Shown here: piece by piece, positions 1 through 8,666 of the stretch | Position numbering within the stretch: the first letter of the stretch is position 1 | Layout: each line of letters starts with the position of its first letter | NCBI GenBank assembly: GCA_022571715.1 | Contig: JACZXH010000013.1 | Span: 1 to 55,192 of the forward strand | From: Bacteroidota bacterium | GTDB taxonomy: Bacteria; Bacteroidota; Bacteroidia; Cytophagales; Cyclobacteriaceae | DNA length: 55,192 bases | Reading direction: 5' to 3' | Notes under the pieces: model-generated | Database searches by the model: none | The model's input: only the letters and a program-made list of their open reading frames with translations | Told to the model about the DNA's origin: nothing | Translations under genes and position numbers: made by a program

Positions 1-1
1 T

Positions 2-154
2 ATTCTACCTTACTATTACGATCTGGATGGCGTGTGGTATTCTTTTCCAATTGCAGATATTCTATCTACTCTGATTACGGTTATTTTTCTAAAAAGAGCT
101 CTGGGCAACTTGTCGGTCAAAAATATTCAGAGTGAGTATGACAAATATACCTGA
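2..154 (+). CDS. MATE family efflux transporter, C-terminal end (partial)
   Basis: An open frame enters from the left edge and stops with TGA at 152-154, giving the last 50 residues of a protein. It reads ILPYYYDLDGVWYSFPIADI, then a hydrophobic segment and a charged tail. The Y-x-x-DGVW-x-x-x-P-x-AD pattern followed by a last membrane helix is the usual end of MATE (NorM/DinF-like) multidrug exporters, which use H+ or Na+ gradients at the inner membrane. Its last 28 bases overlap, on the opposite strand, the end of the PAP2 gene. The family call rests on this short tail only. Confidence 0.6.
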   Translation: MLPYYYDLDGVWYSFPIADILSTLITVIFLKRALGNLSVKNIQSEYDKYT

Positions 155-1008
155 AAAGTATCTCCTCCCAAAGACGGTCTGAATGAAAGCCGGTCATTAC
201 TGATCCGGTGCAGTTCCGGTATGATATATCCGAAAAAGGCTCCGAATAAATAACCGGTAAATACATCGGTTCTGAAGTGTCTTCCGGTTTTCAGTCGAAG
301 ATACCCTGTCAATGCCGGATAAGTAAGCGCGCCAATCCAGATATACGTTTTTGTTTTTGTGTCCGTGAGATAGCTTGAAAATAACCTTGCAGTAAAAAAA
401 GTAAAAGATGCGGTTGTAGATGTGTGAGCGGAGTAAAAAGAAAATCTGGCATTTTTTTTTGTTTTTAATTCAATGGATACATCGGGATTATATACAAACG
501 GTCTTATCCGAAGCACAGATGATTTAATGACACCATTAAGTCCGCCGTTTAAAAATAACAATTCAGATGTCATAACTGCCCAAATTTTCCAGTCTGATTT
601 ATGTTCATCACCTTTGAAGATTTTCAAAGGAATCGCAAGCGGAATTAGAAAAGAGGCATATAGCAGAAAATTTCCTCTACCTTCTTCGTTGTAAAAGTCA
701 ATGGTTTTTCTATCGAATGGATTAACATGTTCGGGATCCAGTTGATCGATCTCATCGGGGGTTAGTGGATTAACCTGGTTTTGCAGGTATGCGTTATAAA
801 TATTTAATCCGGTGCCTAGTGTAAACAGAAATATTTCCCTTCCGGTTTTAAGCGCAAATACATGTTTATGCGCTTCATTGATTGTTAATTTATTGCCCTG
901 ATTGCGCTGTTGGGCGAAACTATTATCAACCTGAGACAGGCTAACTGTCAGTAAATAAATAAGCAGTAGTTTCCGTCTGACGATACAGGTATCAGGAAGA
1001 ATTTTCAT
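127..1008 (-). CDS. PAP2 superfamily membrane-associated phosphatase
   Basis: The protein has 293 residues with a hydrophobic signal or anchor at about 10-33 and further membrane segments. All three PAP2 motifs are visible: K162-x6-R169-P170, the Ser/His motif YSAH at 192-195 (normally PSGH) and R238-x5-H244-x3-D248. The family hydrolyses lipid phosphates such as undecaprenyl pyrophosphate, phosphatidic acid or lipid A phosphates on the periplasmic side through a phosphohistidine. The substrate cannot be told from sequence. It is convergent with the MATE gene, overlapping it by 28 bases, and divergent from the GH16 gene. The Pro-Ser-Gly to Tyr-Ser-Ala variation keeps the essential Ser and His. 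Confidence 0.85.
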   Translation of the reverse strand: MKILPDTCIVRRKLLLIYLLTVSLSQVDNSFAQQRNQGNKLTINEAHKHVFALKTGREIFLFTLGTGLNIYNAYLQNQVNPLTPDEIDQLDPEHVNPFDRKTIDFYNEEGRGNFLLYASFLIPLAIPLKIFKGDEHKSDWKIWAVMTSELLFLNGGLNGVIKSSVLRIRPFVYNPDVSIELKTKKNARFSFYSAHTSTTASFTFFTARLFSSYLTDTKTKTYIWIGALTYPALTGYLRLKTGRHFRTDVFTGYLFGAFFGYIIPELHRISNDRLSFRPSLGGDTFQVYLSYSL

Positions 1009-1092
1009 TGGGCTTAAAATTTCAATTTTTAATATACATATTTACCAGAAAATACGTTCTGATAAACTAATGATTTGATCATTTTTGATCCT

Positions 1093-1905
1093 ATGGCTGT
1101 ATTTGAATTTTTATTGGTAATTCGTTTGATGATTTTTTATCTGTTGTTCTCTCAAAGCGTTGTAAATCAGGAAGTCAAGGATTTGGTCTGGAATGATGAG
1201 TTTAATAATACGGGATCACCCGATACTACAAAATGGGGATACGATCTGGGAGACGGCTGTCCGGATATTTGTGGATGGGGTAACAGAGAGCTTGAATATT
1301 ATACCCGGCGGCCGGAAAATGTACGAGTCGAAAACGGCAATCTGATCATTGAAGCAATAAAAGAAAACAGGAAAGGAAGAAACTTTACGTCGGCCAAATT
1401 AGTTACTAAAAATAAAGGCGACTGGCAGTATGGAAGGATAGAGGTGAGGGCTAAACTTCCTACCGGGAAGGGAACATGGCCGGCTATATGGATGCTGCCC
1501 ACAATCAACGAACGGCAAAGTAAATGGCCGGCTGACGGTGAGATTGATATTATGGAACAAGTAGGTTATGATCCGTTTATGATTCACGGTACTGTGCATA
1601 CGAATGCCTACAACCATGTTAATAATACTCAGAAAGGAGGAGATATTGAAGTAATTGATGCCGTCAGCGATTTTCATATTTATAAAATTGAATGGTCTGC
1701 AGATAAAATTGAATGGTATGTGGATGACTCAATGTACTTCACGTTTGAAAATGAGATTAAGGGAAATGATGAATGGCCTTTCGACCGGCAGTTTCATCTG
1801 ATACTAAATATAGCCGTAGGAGGCACATGGGGCGGATCAAGGGGAGTGGATCCGGATATCTGGCCACAAAAACTGGAAATAGATTACGTACGTGTATATC
1901 AGTGA
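1093..1905 (+). CDS. Secreted glycoside hydrolase family 16 (laminarinase-type beta-glucanase)
   Basis: About 270 residues with an N-terminal hydrophobic stretch, then a GH16 jelly-roll domain over nearly the whole length. The catalytic signature GEIDIMEQVG (about residues 149-158) has the nucleophile Glu, assisting Asp and acid/base Glu in the E-x-D-x-x-E spacing that includes the beta-bulge Met of bacterial laminarinases. Trp-rich substrate-cleft motifs such as GTWPAIWMLP precede it. It probably cleaves beta-1,3- or mixed beta-1,3/1,4-glucans outside the cell. The frame is open back to a TTG at 1075, but ATG 1093 or ATG 1129 places the hydrophobic signal better. No lipobox or T9SS sorting domain is seen. 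Confidence 0.9.
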   Translation: MAVFEFLLVIRLMIFYLLFSQSVVNQEVKDLVWNDEFNNTGSPDTTKWGYDLGDGCPDICGWGNRELEYYTRRPENVRVENGNLIIEAIKENRKGRNFTSAKLVTKNKGDWQYGRIEVRAKLPTGKGTWPAIWMLPTINERQSKWPADGEIDIMEQVGYDPFMIHGTVHTNAYNHVNNTQKGGDIEVIDAVSDFHIYKIEWSADKIEWYVDDSMYFTFENEIKGNDEWPFDRQFHLILNIAVGGTWGGSRGVDPDIWPQKLEIDYVRVYQ

Positions 1906-1976
1906 TGCATTAAAGAAGCGATCAATATTTGATACAAATCGCTTATCACTAACCACTTTGAACAAATAATCGAATT

Positions 1977-2597
1977 TTGATACAGTATTTATTCGTTGGC
2001 ATGCTAACGGGCATTGTTTCAGCCATCTCACTGGGGCCTGCTTTTATTGTGATCACTGACACGAGTTTGAAACGTGGATTTATTTCCGGGGCCATAGTGG
2101 CAATGGGCATATCACTGGCTGACGGCATATACGTGACACTGATTCTTCTTGGGTTTGCTGTATTCTTTGAAAATCCTGATTTCAGGACGGTTTTCAGTTT
2201 TGCCGGGGGAGTCATACTGCTAATTTTCGGTGCGGGTTTCTGGTTGCCGAAACGCGAGCAGTCTGGATTGCCCTCATTTACCAGTAACAAGCTGGCAAAT
2301 CCATTACAGAGCTTTTTCAAGGGGTTTGTAATTAATGCGCTGAATCCATATGTGCCAGTTTACTGGCTGGGTGTAGTCGCATTCAGCACTACGCAGTTGG
2401 CATTATCAGGTATTGAGGTGATCTTGTTTTTTGCAGTAACCTTACTAACCCTGTTATTATTGGACATCACAAAATCCTGGCTTGCAGCGCAGTTAAGGCG
2501 TCATATTATGCATTACACAACCCTTATTTTTCGTATTATGGGTACGCTGTTTTTATTGTTTGGGCTGAAACTTGTACTCACATCCATGAATTTTTGA
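1977..2597 (+). CDS. LysE family amino-acid exporter
   Basis: A 206-residue integral membrane protein with about six hydrophobic segments and the LysE/RhtB N-terminal signature, reading GMLTGIVSAISLGPAFIVIT. The family exports amino acids or related metabolites with proton antiport. The chosen start is TTG 1977: it gives the short hydrophobic lead typical of the family, while the first in-frame ATG (2001) would remove part of helix 1. It lies 71 bases downstream of the GH16 gene on the same strand and may be co-transcribed, although the functions are not obviously linked. The substrate is unknown. Confidence 0.85.
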   Translation: MIQYLFVGMLTGIVSAISLGPAFIVITDTSLKRGFISGAIVAMGISLADGIYVTLILLGFAVFFENPDFRTVFSFAGGVILLIFGAGFWLPKREQSGLPSFTSNKLANPLQSFFKGFVINALNPYVPVYWLGVVAFSTTQLALSGIEVILFFAVTLLTLLLLDITKSWLAAQLRRHIMHYTTLIFRIMGTLFLLFGLKLVLTSMNF

Positions 2598-2633
2598 ACG
2601 GTTGTAGCGATTTGACATATCCAGGAGCACTCA

Positions 2634-2867
2634 TCATAAGTGTACTGGCCATACATTAATATTTTGCACCGTAATATATGATGACGCGGGCATGATCAGA
2701 AAGACTATTACTGTGATGCTGGTCACATTCCATGATGGAATAAACAGGAACAACATAATAATAAAACCAAATTGACGCAGATCCACTATAACCGATCCCA
2801 TAATTTCTGCTGTAGTTCTGTCCTCTTCACCAAACTGGTAAATAGACCCTGAAGGCCAGATTTCCAT
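2634..2867 (-). CDS. Small hypothetical membrane protein (77 aa, doubtful)
   Basis: An open frame of 77 residues, convergent with the LysE gene, with a polar start (QFGEEDRTTAEIMG) and then two strongly hydrophobic stretches split by PSWNVTS. The polar-to-two-helix layout looks protein-like, but I do not recognise a family. It could equally be the decayed end of a larger membrane protein, since it stands alone in a 397-base gap. No clear promoter or terminator is seen. Confidence 0.3.
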   Translation of the reverse strand: MEIWPSGSIYQFGEEDRTTAEIMGSVIVDLRQFGFIIMLFLFIPSWNVTSITVIVFLIMPASSYITVQNINVWPVHL

Positions 2868-2994
2868 TTGTCCGTTCAGCCATAGGATGATTAATTAATG
2901 CGGTAATAGCTGAAACATTCGCGCAACTCAGATGATGATTTTAATATTGTTTAATATAATTAACAATTATACAAACTTGACTCTGATTTCTAGG

Positions 2995-3666
2995 TTACAC
3001 TCCTGTCCAAAGCGAGTATTCAGTACCACCTTTCATTTCAATTGATGAGGATAGATATCCATTTGCTGGATTTCGAACATATCGCGCATACGGATTTTTA
3101 TCATCATCCATAGTAGGTACATTGTCTGCAATTACCAGAGCCCCTTCACGTAAATGTGGTTGCAATAGCTTAAGTACGCTAAGATATAGGCCTGGTCCAC
3201 CATCAAGATAGAGTATATCGATCGGCTTATCAGGTTCTTTTAGTGTTTCTAGTGCATCGCCTATGCGGATCTCCACATATTCACTCAAACCGATGCTTAG
3301 AATATTACTCTTTGCTTTTATTGCTTTGCTTTCTATTAACTCAGCGCTAACTAGTCTTCCGTTTTGATTGTCATGCAATGCCGCAGCAATGTAAATGGCA
3401 GAAACACCAAACGATGTACCAAATTCGACAACGTATTGTGCTTTTGTGGCACGCACAGTTTGGTATAGAAAGCAACCTTGCTCGCGGCTGACCGGTAAAT
3501 GAAAATCACTCATTCGTTCAGCCCAGTTTGATGGCATTTCTTGCGGTGCAGTTTTCCCGCTACGCATCTTTTTCATTACTGCACGAATTAATGGCATCTG
3601 ATCTGCCGCCTCTTGATGAAGTTTGTTAAGCAGGGTGGCAACCTTGGGAGTCAGAAGTGTATTCAT
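2995..3666 (-). CDS. Class I SAM-dependent O-methyltransferase
   Basis: A 223-residue cytosolic protein of the catechol/caffeoyl-CoA O-methyltransferase type (methyltransferase family 3/24). The SAM-binding glycine motif is VVEFGTSFGVSAIYIA (79-94), followed by an acidic residue after strand 2 (SAELIESKA) and the post-II motif ILYLDGGPG, which contains the Asp that coordinates metal or SAM. The N-terminal helices before residue 75 fit the substrate lid. It is monocistronic: 142 bases separate it from the next gene upstream on the strand. The methyl acceptor is unknown. Confidence 0.85.
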   Translation of the reverse strand: MNTLLTPKVATLLNKLHQEAADQMPLIRAVMKKMRSGKTAPQEMPSNWAERMSDFHLPVSREQGCFLYQTVRATKAQYVVEFGTSFGVSAIYIAAALHDNQNGRLVSAELIESKAIKAKSNILSIGLSEYVEIRIGDALETLKEPDKPIDILYLDGGPGLYLSVLKLLQPHLREGALVIADNVPTMDDDKNPYARYVRNPANGYLSSSIEMKGGTEYSLWTGV

Positions 3667-3808
3667 TGTTTATAAAGTGGTTTAATTTTATATTTCTTAT
3701 TTATTTTTCTAAATAATATTTTACATGAAAGAAGATATTTTTTATGTCGTCATTATATCCAAAATTTCAATCGCGACCCTGGCTTCTTATCCAGTTTCAG
3801 TCAGTATC

Positions 3809-5209
3809 TCATAAAAGGTTACTTTTAATTACCATCAATTTTTCTCTCGTCATTTCGTGCATAGAATATTGAATTCCACCCATTCCAATTCCAGAAGAAT
3901 CTCTGCCACCAAAAGGCATCCAATCTACTCGAAAAGCAGTATGGTCATTCACCATCACGGCAGTTGCGTTTAGTTTTTTAACACAGTCTAAAGCAATATC
4001 CAAATCTTTGGTAAAAACAGACGCTTGAAAATGTACATCTAAAGAGTTGGCGATTTCAATTGCTTTATCTCTATCAGAATACGCATACACACATACAACG
4101 GGTCCAAATATTTCGGCTGTAGAAACTTTTACATCTAACGGCGGATTGAGTAATACCGTTGGTTCATAGCAGGTCTCAGAAATCCGTTTTCCCCCACACA
4201 ATAATTTTGCACCTAGTTTAACTGCTTCATTTACCCATTCTTCAACCCTATCTACTTCTTTTGGAAGAATAAGTGGACCTACTTCCGTTTTTTCATCCAG
4301 CGGGTCTCCAACAACTAAATTACTTGCCATTTCAGCCAGCTGGTTCGCCAATGATTCGCATATCGATTTATATGCAAAAACCCTCTGGACAGATACACAA
4401 ACTTGCCCGGCATGATAATATCCGCCTTTCAAAAGAGCTGGTAACATACTATCAAAATCGGCATCTTTTTCAACAATGACCGGGGCTGCACCACCATGTT
4501 CCAAAGCGCATCGGGTACCTGGAGCCAATTTAGATCTTAAATACCATCCCACATTTGCTGAACCTATGAAAGAAAAATAATTAATCCTCTTGTCAGTAAC
4601 TAAGAATTCAGCTGTTTCTCTATCGCAAAATATCGGCTGGCACCATCCGTCTGGTAAACCTGCTTCTTTTAAGATTTCAAATAGCGCGAAACAAGAAAAT
4701 GGAGTGGTGGTTGCCGGCTTTATAATTACAGGGCAACCCGCTGCAATAGCGGTAATAACCTGGTGTACAATTAAATTTAAGGGATGGTTGAATGCACTTA
4801 CTGATGCAACTACACCTATTGGTTCTCTGGTTGTAAAGGCCAATCTACCTTCGGATGCTTTGGTCAAACCCATTGGAACTTGTCCTCCTTTTAATTGACC
4901 GATATGTTCAGTGGCAATTTTTACTCCATTGATCGCCCGCAGAACCTCAACTTTTGAATCAGTATAAGGTTTTCCACCTTCCTGGGCAGCCGTTTTGGTG
5001 AGTTCATCAATTCGAGATTTCATTATTTCTGCAGTTCGCTCTAAAATGGCGATCCGTTCATAAGCAGGAATCCATTTTGATTGATCTTGAAATAAACTGT
5101 AAGCGGTTGTGAGCGCTTTTTCTGCTTCTGTTTTCCCTACCAATGTGATTTCCTTAATTAAGGTTAGGTCAAATGGCGATACTATTTTATGCATTATATT
5201 TAATTTCAT
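3809..5209 (-). CDS. NAD(P)+-dependent aldehyde dehydrogenase, coupled to a TPP enzyme
   Basis: A 466-residue ALDH-superfamily enzyme. The oxyanion Asn (about 141, in SAFNHP), cofactor Lys (about 164, IIKPAT), general-base Glu (about 237, LEHGG) and nucleophilic Cys (about 271, GQVCVSVQR) are all present. The start is set by an ATGA overlap: its ATG (5207-5209) shares bases with the TGA stop of the upstream TPP enzyme, a clear sign of translational coupling. A TTG-initiated longer form is possible but less likely. The pairing suggests the aldehyde produced by the TPP enzyme from a 2-oxo acid is oxidised to an acid here. That is inference; the substrate is unknown. Confidence 0.9.
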   Translation of the reverse strand: MKLNIMHKIVSPFDLTLIKEITLVGKTEAEKALTTAYSLFQDQSKWIPAYERIAILERTAEIMKSRIDELTKTAAQEGGKPYTDSKVEVLRAINGVKIATEHIGQLKGGQVPMGLTKASEGRLAFTTREPIGVVASVSAFNHPLNLIVHQVITAIAAGCPVIIKPATTTPFSCFALFEILKEAGLPDGWCQPIFCDRETAEFLVTDKRINYFSFIGSANVGWYLRSKLAPGTRCALEHGGAAPVIVEKDADFDSMLPALLKGGYYHAGQVCVSVQRVFAYKSICESLANQLAEMASNLVVGDPLDEKTEVGPLILPKEVDRVEEWVNEAVKLGAKLLCGGKRISETCYEPTVLLNPPLDVKVSTAEIFGPVVCVYAYSDRDKAIEIANSLDVHFQASVFTKDLDIALDCVKKLNATAVMVNDHTAFRVDWMPFGGRDSSGIGMGGIQYSMHEMTREKLMVIKSNLL

Positions 5210-6849
5210 AGAATACAAGCTTTTTCTTTTAACAGTACATTTAATATGGAGTGATTTAATGAATAGTCTACAGCTAGATCGATTACATGCACCCCATCTT
5301 CATCCAAGGATTGAACAAGAATATCTCTGAAATTTTCATCACTTTCAGGTCGATGCCCTTTTGCTCCATAACTCTCGGCATATTTCACAAAATCAGGATT
5401 TTCATAATCTAAACCAAAACTATCAAAGCCCATGCCTTCCTGCTTCCATTTTATCATGCCATATGAACTGTCGTTTAATATGACAACAACCATATTTAAT
5501 CTTAAGCGAACGGCTGTTTCCAATTCCTGTGAGTTCATCATAAATCCTCCGTCACCACAAACCGAAATCACCTTTTTATCTGGGTTTATGAACTTTGCTA
5601 ACATTGCAGAAGACAGTCCTGCACCCATGGTTGCCAAAGCATTATCAAGTAACAGAGTATTTGGCAGGTAACATTTATAGTTACGGGCAAACCATATTTT
5701 ATAAATTCCGTTATCCAATGTTACAATTCCATCTTCAGGCAATACCTCTCTAACAATATGCACCAATCGTTGTGGTAAAATCGGGAATCTGCTATCTTTC
5801 GAATACGTTGAAAGATGACTTTCTACCTCTTCCTGTACCATCTTAAAATATGATAAATCCCAATTACTCTTATCCTTGATGGCTTGTGATAATCTTTGTA
5901 CGGAAACTGCAATGTCTCCAACAATATTTAGTTGGGGGAAATAAATCTGGTCAATTTCAGCAGGGAAGAAGTTAATATGAATTACCTGTGTTCCTCCTAC
6001 TTCCATAAAGAAGGGAGGTTTTTCAATTACATCATGGCCTACATTTATAATCAGATCAGCTCTATTGATAGCACAATGGATAAAATCGTCGGCCGACAAA
6101 GCTGCCGTTCCTATGAATTTAGGGTGTCTTTCATCTACCACCCCTTTCCCCAATTGTGTGTTGAAAAACGGAATTCCTGTTTTTTCAATAAGTTCAGTCA
6201 GCGCTTTGCTTGTTCTTTTTCGATTAGCTCCTGCCCCGATGAGGAGTAGAGGCATATTCGCATCTTCAATCATTTTTGCTGCTTTTCCGATTGCTGTTGC
6301 ATCCGCGTCGGGTCTTCTATGTCCAACAACTTCAAAAATTATATCATCACAATTTTCTTCGGCAGCAATGTCTTCAGGTAATTCCAGGTGAACTGCTCCC
6401 GGTCGTTCGGTCATGGCTAAACGAAAAGCTTCTCGAACCATGGCAGGAATATTGTTCCCGTTCACGATTTGCCTGGTATATTTTGTTATTGGCCTCATTA
6501 ATTCAACAATGTCAACAATCTGAAACCTTCCTTGTTTACTTTTTTTAATTGGTTTTTGACCGGTAATCATCATCATAGGCATTGCTCCTAATTGAGCATA
6601 TGCTGCAGGTGTGGTAAAGTTGGTAGCTCCGGGGCCAAGTGTGGCTAAACATACTCCTGGATTGCCGGTTAATCGTCCATATGTCGCAGCCATAAATCCG
6701 GCTCCTTGCTCATGACGTGTAAGTATTAATTTGATTTTTGAATTTTTTAAGGAATTTAAAAAATCCAGATTTTCTTCTCCCGGAATTCCGAAAATGTATT
6801 TTACTCCTTCGTTTTCCAGTGCTTTGATAAATAAATCTGATGCTTTCAT
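5206..6849 (-). CDS. Acetolactate-synthase-like thiamine-diphosphate enzyme
   Basis: A 547-residue TPP enzyme with the three usual domains: an N-terminal pyrimidine-binding domain with the activating Glu47 (RHEQGAGFMA), a central domain at about 190-325, and a C-terminal pyrophosphate domain with the Mg-TPP motif GDG (432-434) to ND (459-460). It resembles catabolic acetolactate synthase (AlsS) and related 2-oxo-acid decarboxylases or carboligases. No regulatory ACT subunit (ilvN/ilvH) and no other ilv gene lies nearby, so branched-chain amino-acid synthesis is unlikely to be its role. It is first in a two-gene unit with the ALDH. The 441-base upstream region has no TPP riboswitch that I can see. 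Confidence 0.88.
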   Translation of the reverse strand: MKASDLFIKALENEGVKYIFGIPGEENLDFLNSLKNSKIKLILTRHEQGAGFMAATYGRLTGNPGVCLATLGPGATNFTTPAAYAQLGAMPMMMITGQKPIKKSKQGRFQIVDIVELMRPITKYTRQIVNGNNIPAMVREAFRLAMTERPGAVHLELPEDIAAEENCDDIIFEVVGHRRPDADATAIGKAAKMIEDANMPLLLIGAGANRKRTSKALTELIEKTGIPFFNTQLGKGVVDERHPKFIGTAALSADDFIHCAINRADLIINVGHDVIEKPPFFMEVGGTQVIHINFFPAEIDQIYFPQLNIVGDIAVSVQRLSQAIKDKSNWDLSYFKMVQEEVESHLSTYSKDSRFPILPQRLVHIVREVLPEDGIVTLDNGIYKIWFARNYKCYLPNTLLLDNALATMGAGLSSAMLAKFINPDKKVISVCGDGGFMMNSQELETAVRLRLNMVVVILNDSSYGMIKWKQEGMGFDSFGLDYENPDFVKYAESYGAKGHRPESDENFRDILVQSLDEDGVHVIDLAVDYSLNHSILNVLLKEKACIL

Positions 6850-7290
6850 TATTTAAATTGTGTTTTTTTATTCATTTATTCACGAGGAATAGTTACATAA
6901 TGGTTCTATTATTATCAATCATTATTGTCTTTTAAGATTAAAATTAAGTCATTCTGAATAATCAAATAAGCATTCGTGACTAGATTTTTATTGAATTTCC
7001 ACCGCATTATCTTTTTATTGTATTTTCTATTATCAAGCACCAGGTCTTGATAACATGAGTAAAATTTCACTAAAAATATCGGGTCGCACAAAATGTTGTA
7101 GACGGCAATTTTCACACATTCCTTTTTATTGTGTGCTTTAATCGGTGAATATATTAAAGTTCTTTGAGCAATTGAAGAAAGTCCTGAGTGTGAGAGTGTG
7201 AGCTCCCTAATACGCCGGGGTCATACCTGGTAGCATTAGTATGTCGCAAAGTGTCAGGGGCGTCTACTTGATTGTGTGTGGTTTATTACA
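6850..7290. other. Intergenic region, 441 bp, no supported gene
   Basis: The region lies upstream of the TPP enzyme and downstream of the cyclase gene. The left 280 bases are very AT-rich, while a short island around 7170-7265 is more GC-rich. A 66-codon frame at 6915-7115 (minus) has only AT-driven residues and no recognisable fold. I see no tRNA, no riboswitch core and no strong hairpin. It must hold the promoter of the TPP/ALDH unit, but I cannot place it. Confidence 0.5.
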
Positions 7291-8664
7291 TTATGCAAGT
7301 TGGTAAATTCCAACCGCTTGCTCGATTCCTTTTAACTCTACATCACCAAGTTCGGTTATCGTATATCTATTTTTTCCAATTTCTCTGTATACTTCTTCAG
7401 AAACTAAAAATTGGCTTTTATATACTTTATTTAATTGTTCAATCCTGGCTGCAATAATCACTGTTGTTCCAGTCAAAGAATATTGTTTTCTGCGGGCATT
7501 ACCTATATTGCCTGCTATTACTTTTCCACTGTTCAATCCTATACCAATTCGGATTTGTGGTATTTTACCCTCTTCGGCAAGCTCCTTTACTTTATCGAGA
7601 ATGGCATATCCGGCAGTTACTGCATCGAAAGCGTGTGAATTTGACGTCACTGGAGCACCAAACACAGCCATTATACCATCGCCAAGAATTTGGTTCGTTA
7701 TCCCTTTATGCTCTCGGACAATATCCAGCAATTCACCAAATACTACGTTCTGGAAAGAAGCTACCTCTTCTGGGGCTCTTGAATCTGCAAAAGCAGTAAA
7801 ATCCCGAATATCCAGAAACATAACAGTTACATCATATAATTTGCTATCAATTTCACCTTCCATTGTCACAAGTTCCTGGGCAATCTCTTTGGATACTTGC
7901 TGACCAAAAAGGGTTTCAATTTTTTCAAGCATTTTTTGAGTTTTGTTCTGCTCTTCCTCCAGGGCGGCATGCTGTGCTTCCAAAAGTGTGTGCTGCACTT
8001 CAATCTTATCTTTTTGTTTGGCAAGAGTCCTTGTGCGCTCTTTTACTTTTCGTTCAAGATTTTCATTTAGATCTTTCAATTGTGCATTTGTAAATTCAAT
8101 TATATTAAATTGGCGGGCATTGTTGATTGCGATACCAATTTGAACGCCGATCATTTCCAGTAGCTCTTCATCATTTTTATTAAACAAATTTAGGTCTGGG
8201 CTTTCTACGGAAATTACGCCAACTAAGTCTTCCTGAATGAGCAGAGGAACAGCCAGCTGGCTGGCACAATTTTCGATACCTGGCAAATCGATGCTAATGA
8301 TATCAGATGCTGATGCAGATTTGATATAGTTCAAATCTCGTCGAATGTTGCTCAGTCTTAACAGCTTCTTGTTTTTTGCAACAATTCCAATTACCCCTTT
8401 CCCAATAGGAACTGCAGCTCCAATCCCCATTCCATCGTATCCGTGACTCGCGGCTACTTTTAGTTGACCCGGATCTTCCTTGTCAACCAACAATATCATT
8501 ATATGTTTAAAATCGAAATACCGATCCAATAAATTAAAGACGCTGTTAAATATAGTATCGAGATCGAGGGAAGAATTCACTTTAGATGATACTTCATGGA
8601 TGATGGTCACCACATTTTTCTGGTGCTCAATTAAATCAAGTATGTTGTCGATTTCTGCTTTCAA
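7291..8664 (-). CDS. GAF domain / class III nucleotide cyclase
   Basis: A 457-residue cytosolic signalling protein: a GAF sensor (about 20-185), a Glu/Lys/Gln-rich coiled coil (about 190-260) and a class III adenylate/guanylate cyclase domain (about 272-457). Both metal-binding Asps are present (D285 in MFLDIRDFT and D329 in ILGDGIMAVFG), as are the purine-selecting Lys393 and the phosphate-binding Arg407. In the loop that normally reads GDxVNxAAR it has GTTVIIAAR, so the base-pocket Asp is Thr400 and the transition-state Asn is Ile403. Thr at the first site is known in active bacterial cyclases; Ile at the second is odd. The start is TTG, 2 bases after the stop of the preceding PNPOx gene. 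Confidence 0.9.
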   Translation of the reverse strand: MKAEIDNILDLIEHQKNVVTIIHEVSSKVNSSLDLDTIFNSVFNLLDRYFDFKHIMILLVDKEDPGQLKVAASHGYDGMGIGAAVPIGKGVIGIVAKNKKLLRLSNIRRDLNYIKSASASDIISIDLPGIENCASQLAVPLLIQEDLVGVISVESPDLNLFNKNDEELLEMIGVQIGIAINNARQFNIIEFTNAQLKDLNENLERKVKERTRTLAKQKDKIEVQHTLLEAQHAALEEEQNKTQKMLEKIETLFGQQVSKEIAQELVTMEGEIDSKLYDVTVMFLDIRDFTAFADSRAPEEVASFQNVVFGELLDIVREHKGITNQILGDGIMAVFGAPVTSNSHAFDAVTAGYAILDKVKELAEEGKIPQIRIGIGLNSGKVIAGNIGNARRKQYSLTGTTVIIAARIEQLNKVYKSQFLVSEEVYREIGKNRYTITELGDVELKGIEQAVGIYQLA

Positions 8665-8666
8665 TA

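Noticed and set aside
6915-7115. 66-codon frame on the minus strand upstream of the TPP enzyme
   Set aside because: The residues are driven by AT-rich DNA, no family or helix pattern is seen, and no supporting neighbour or start signal exists.
6850-7290. TPP riboswitch upstream of the TPP enzyme
   Set aside because: I could not find the conserved CTGAGA or ACCTGATCTGG cores on either strand.
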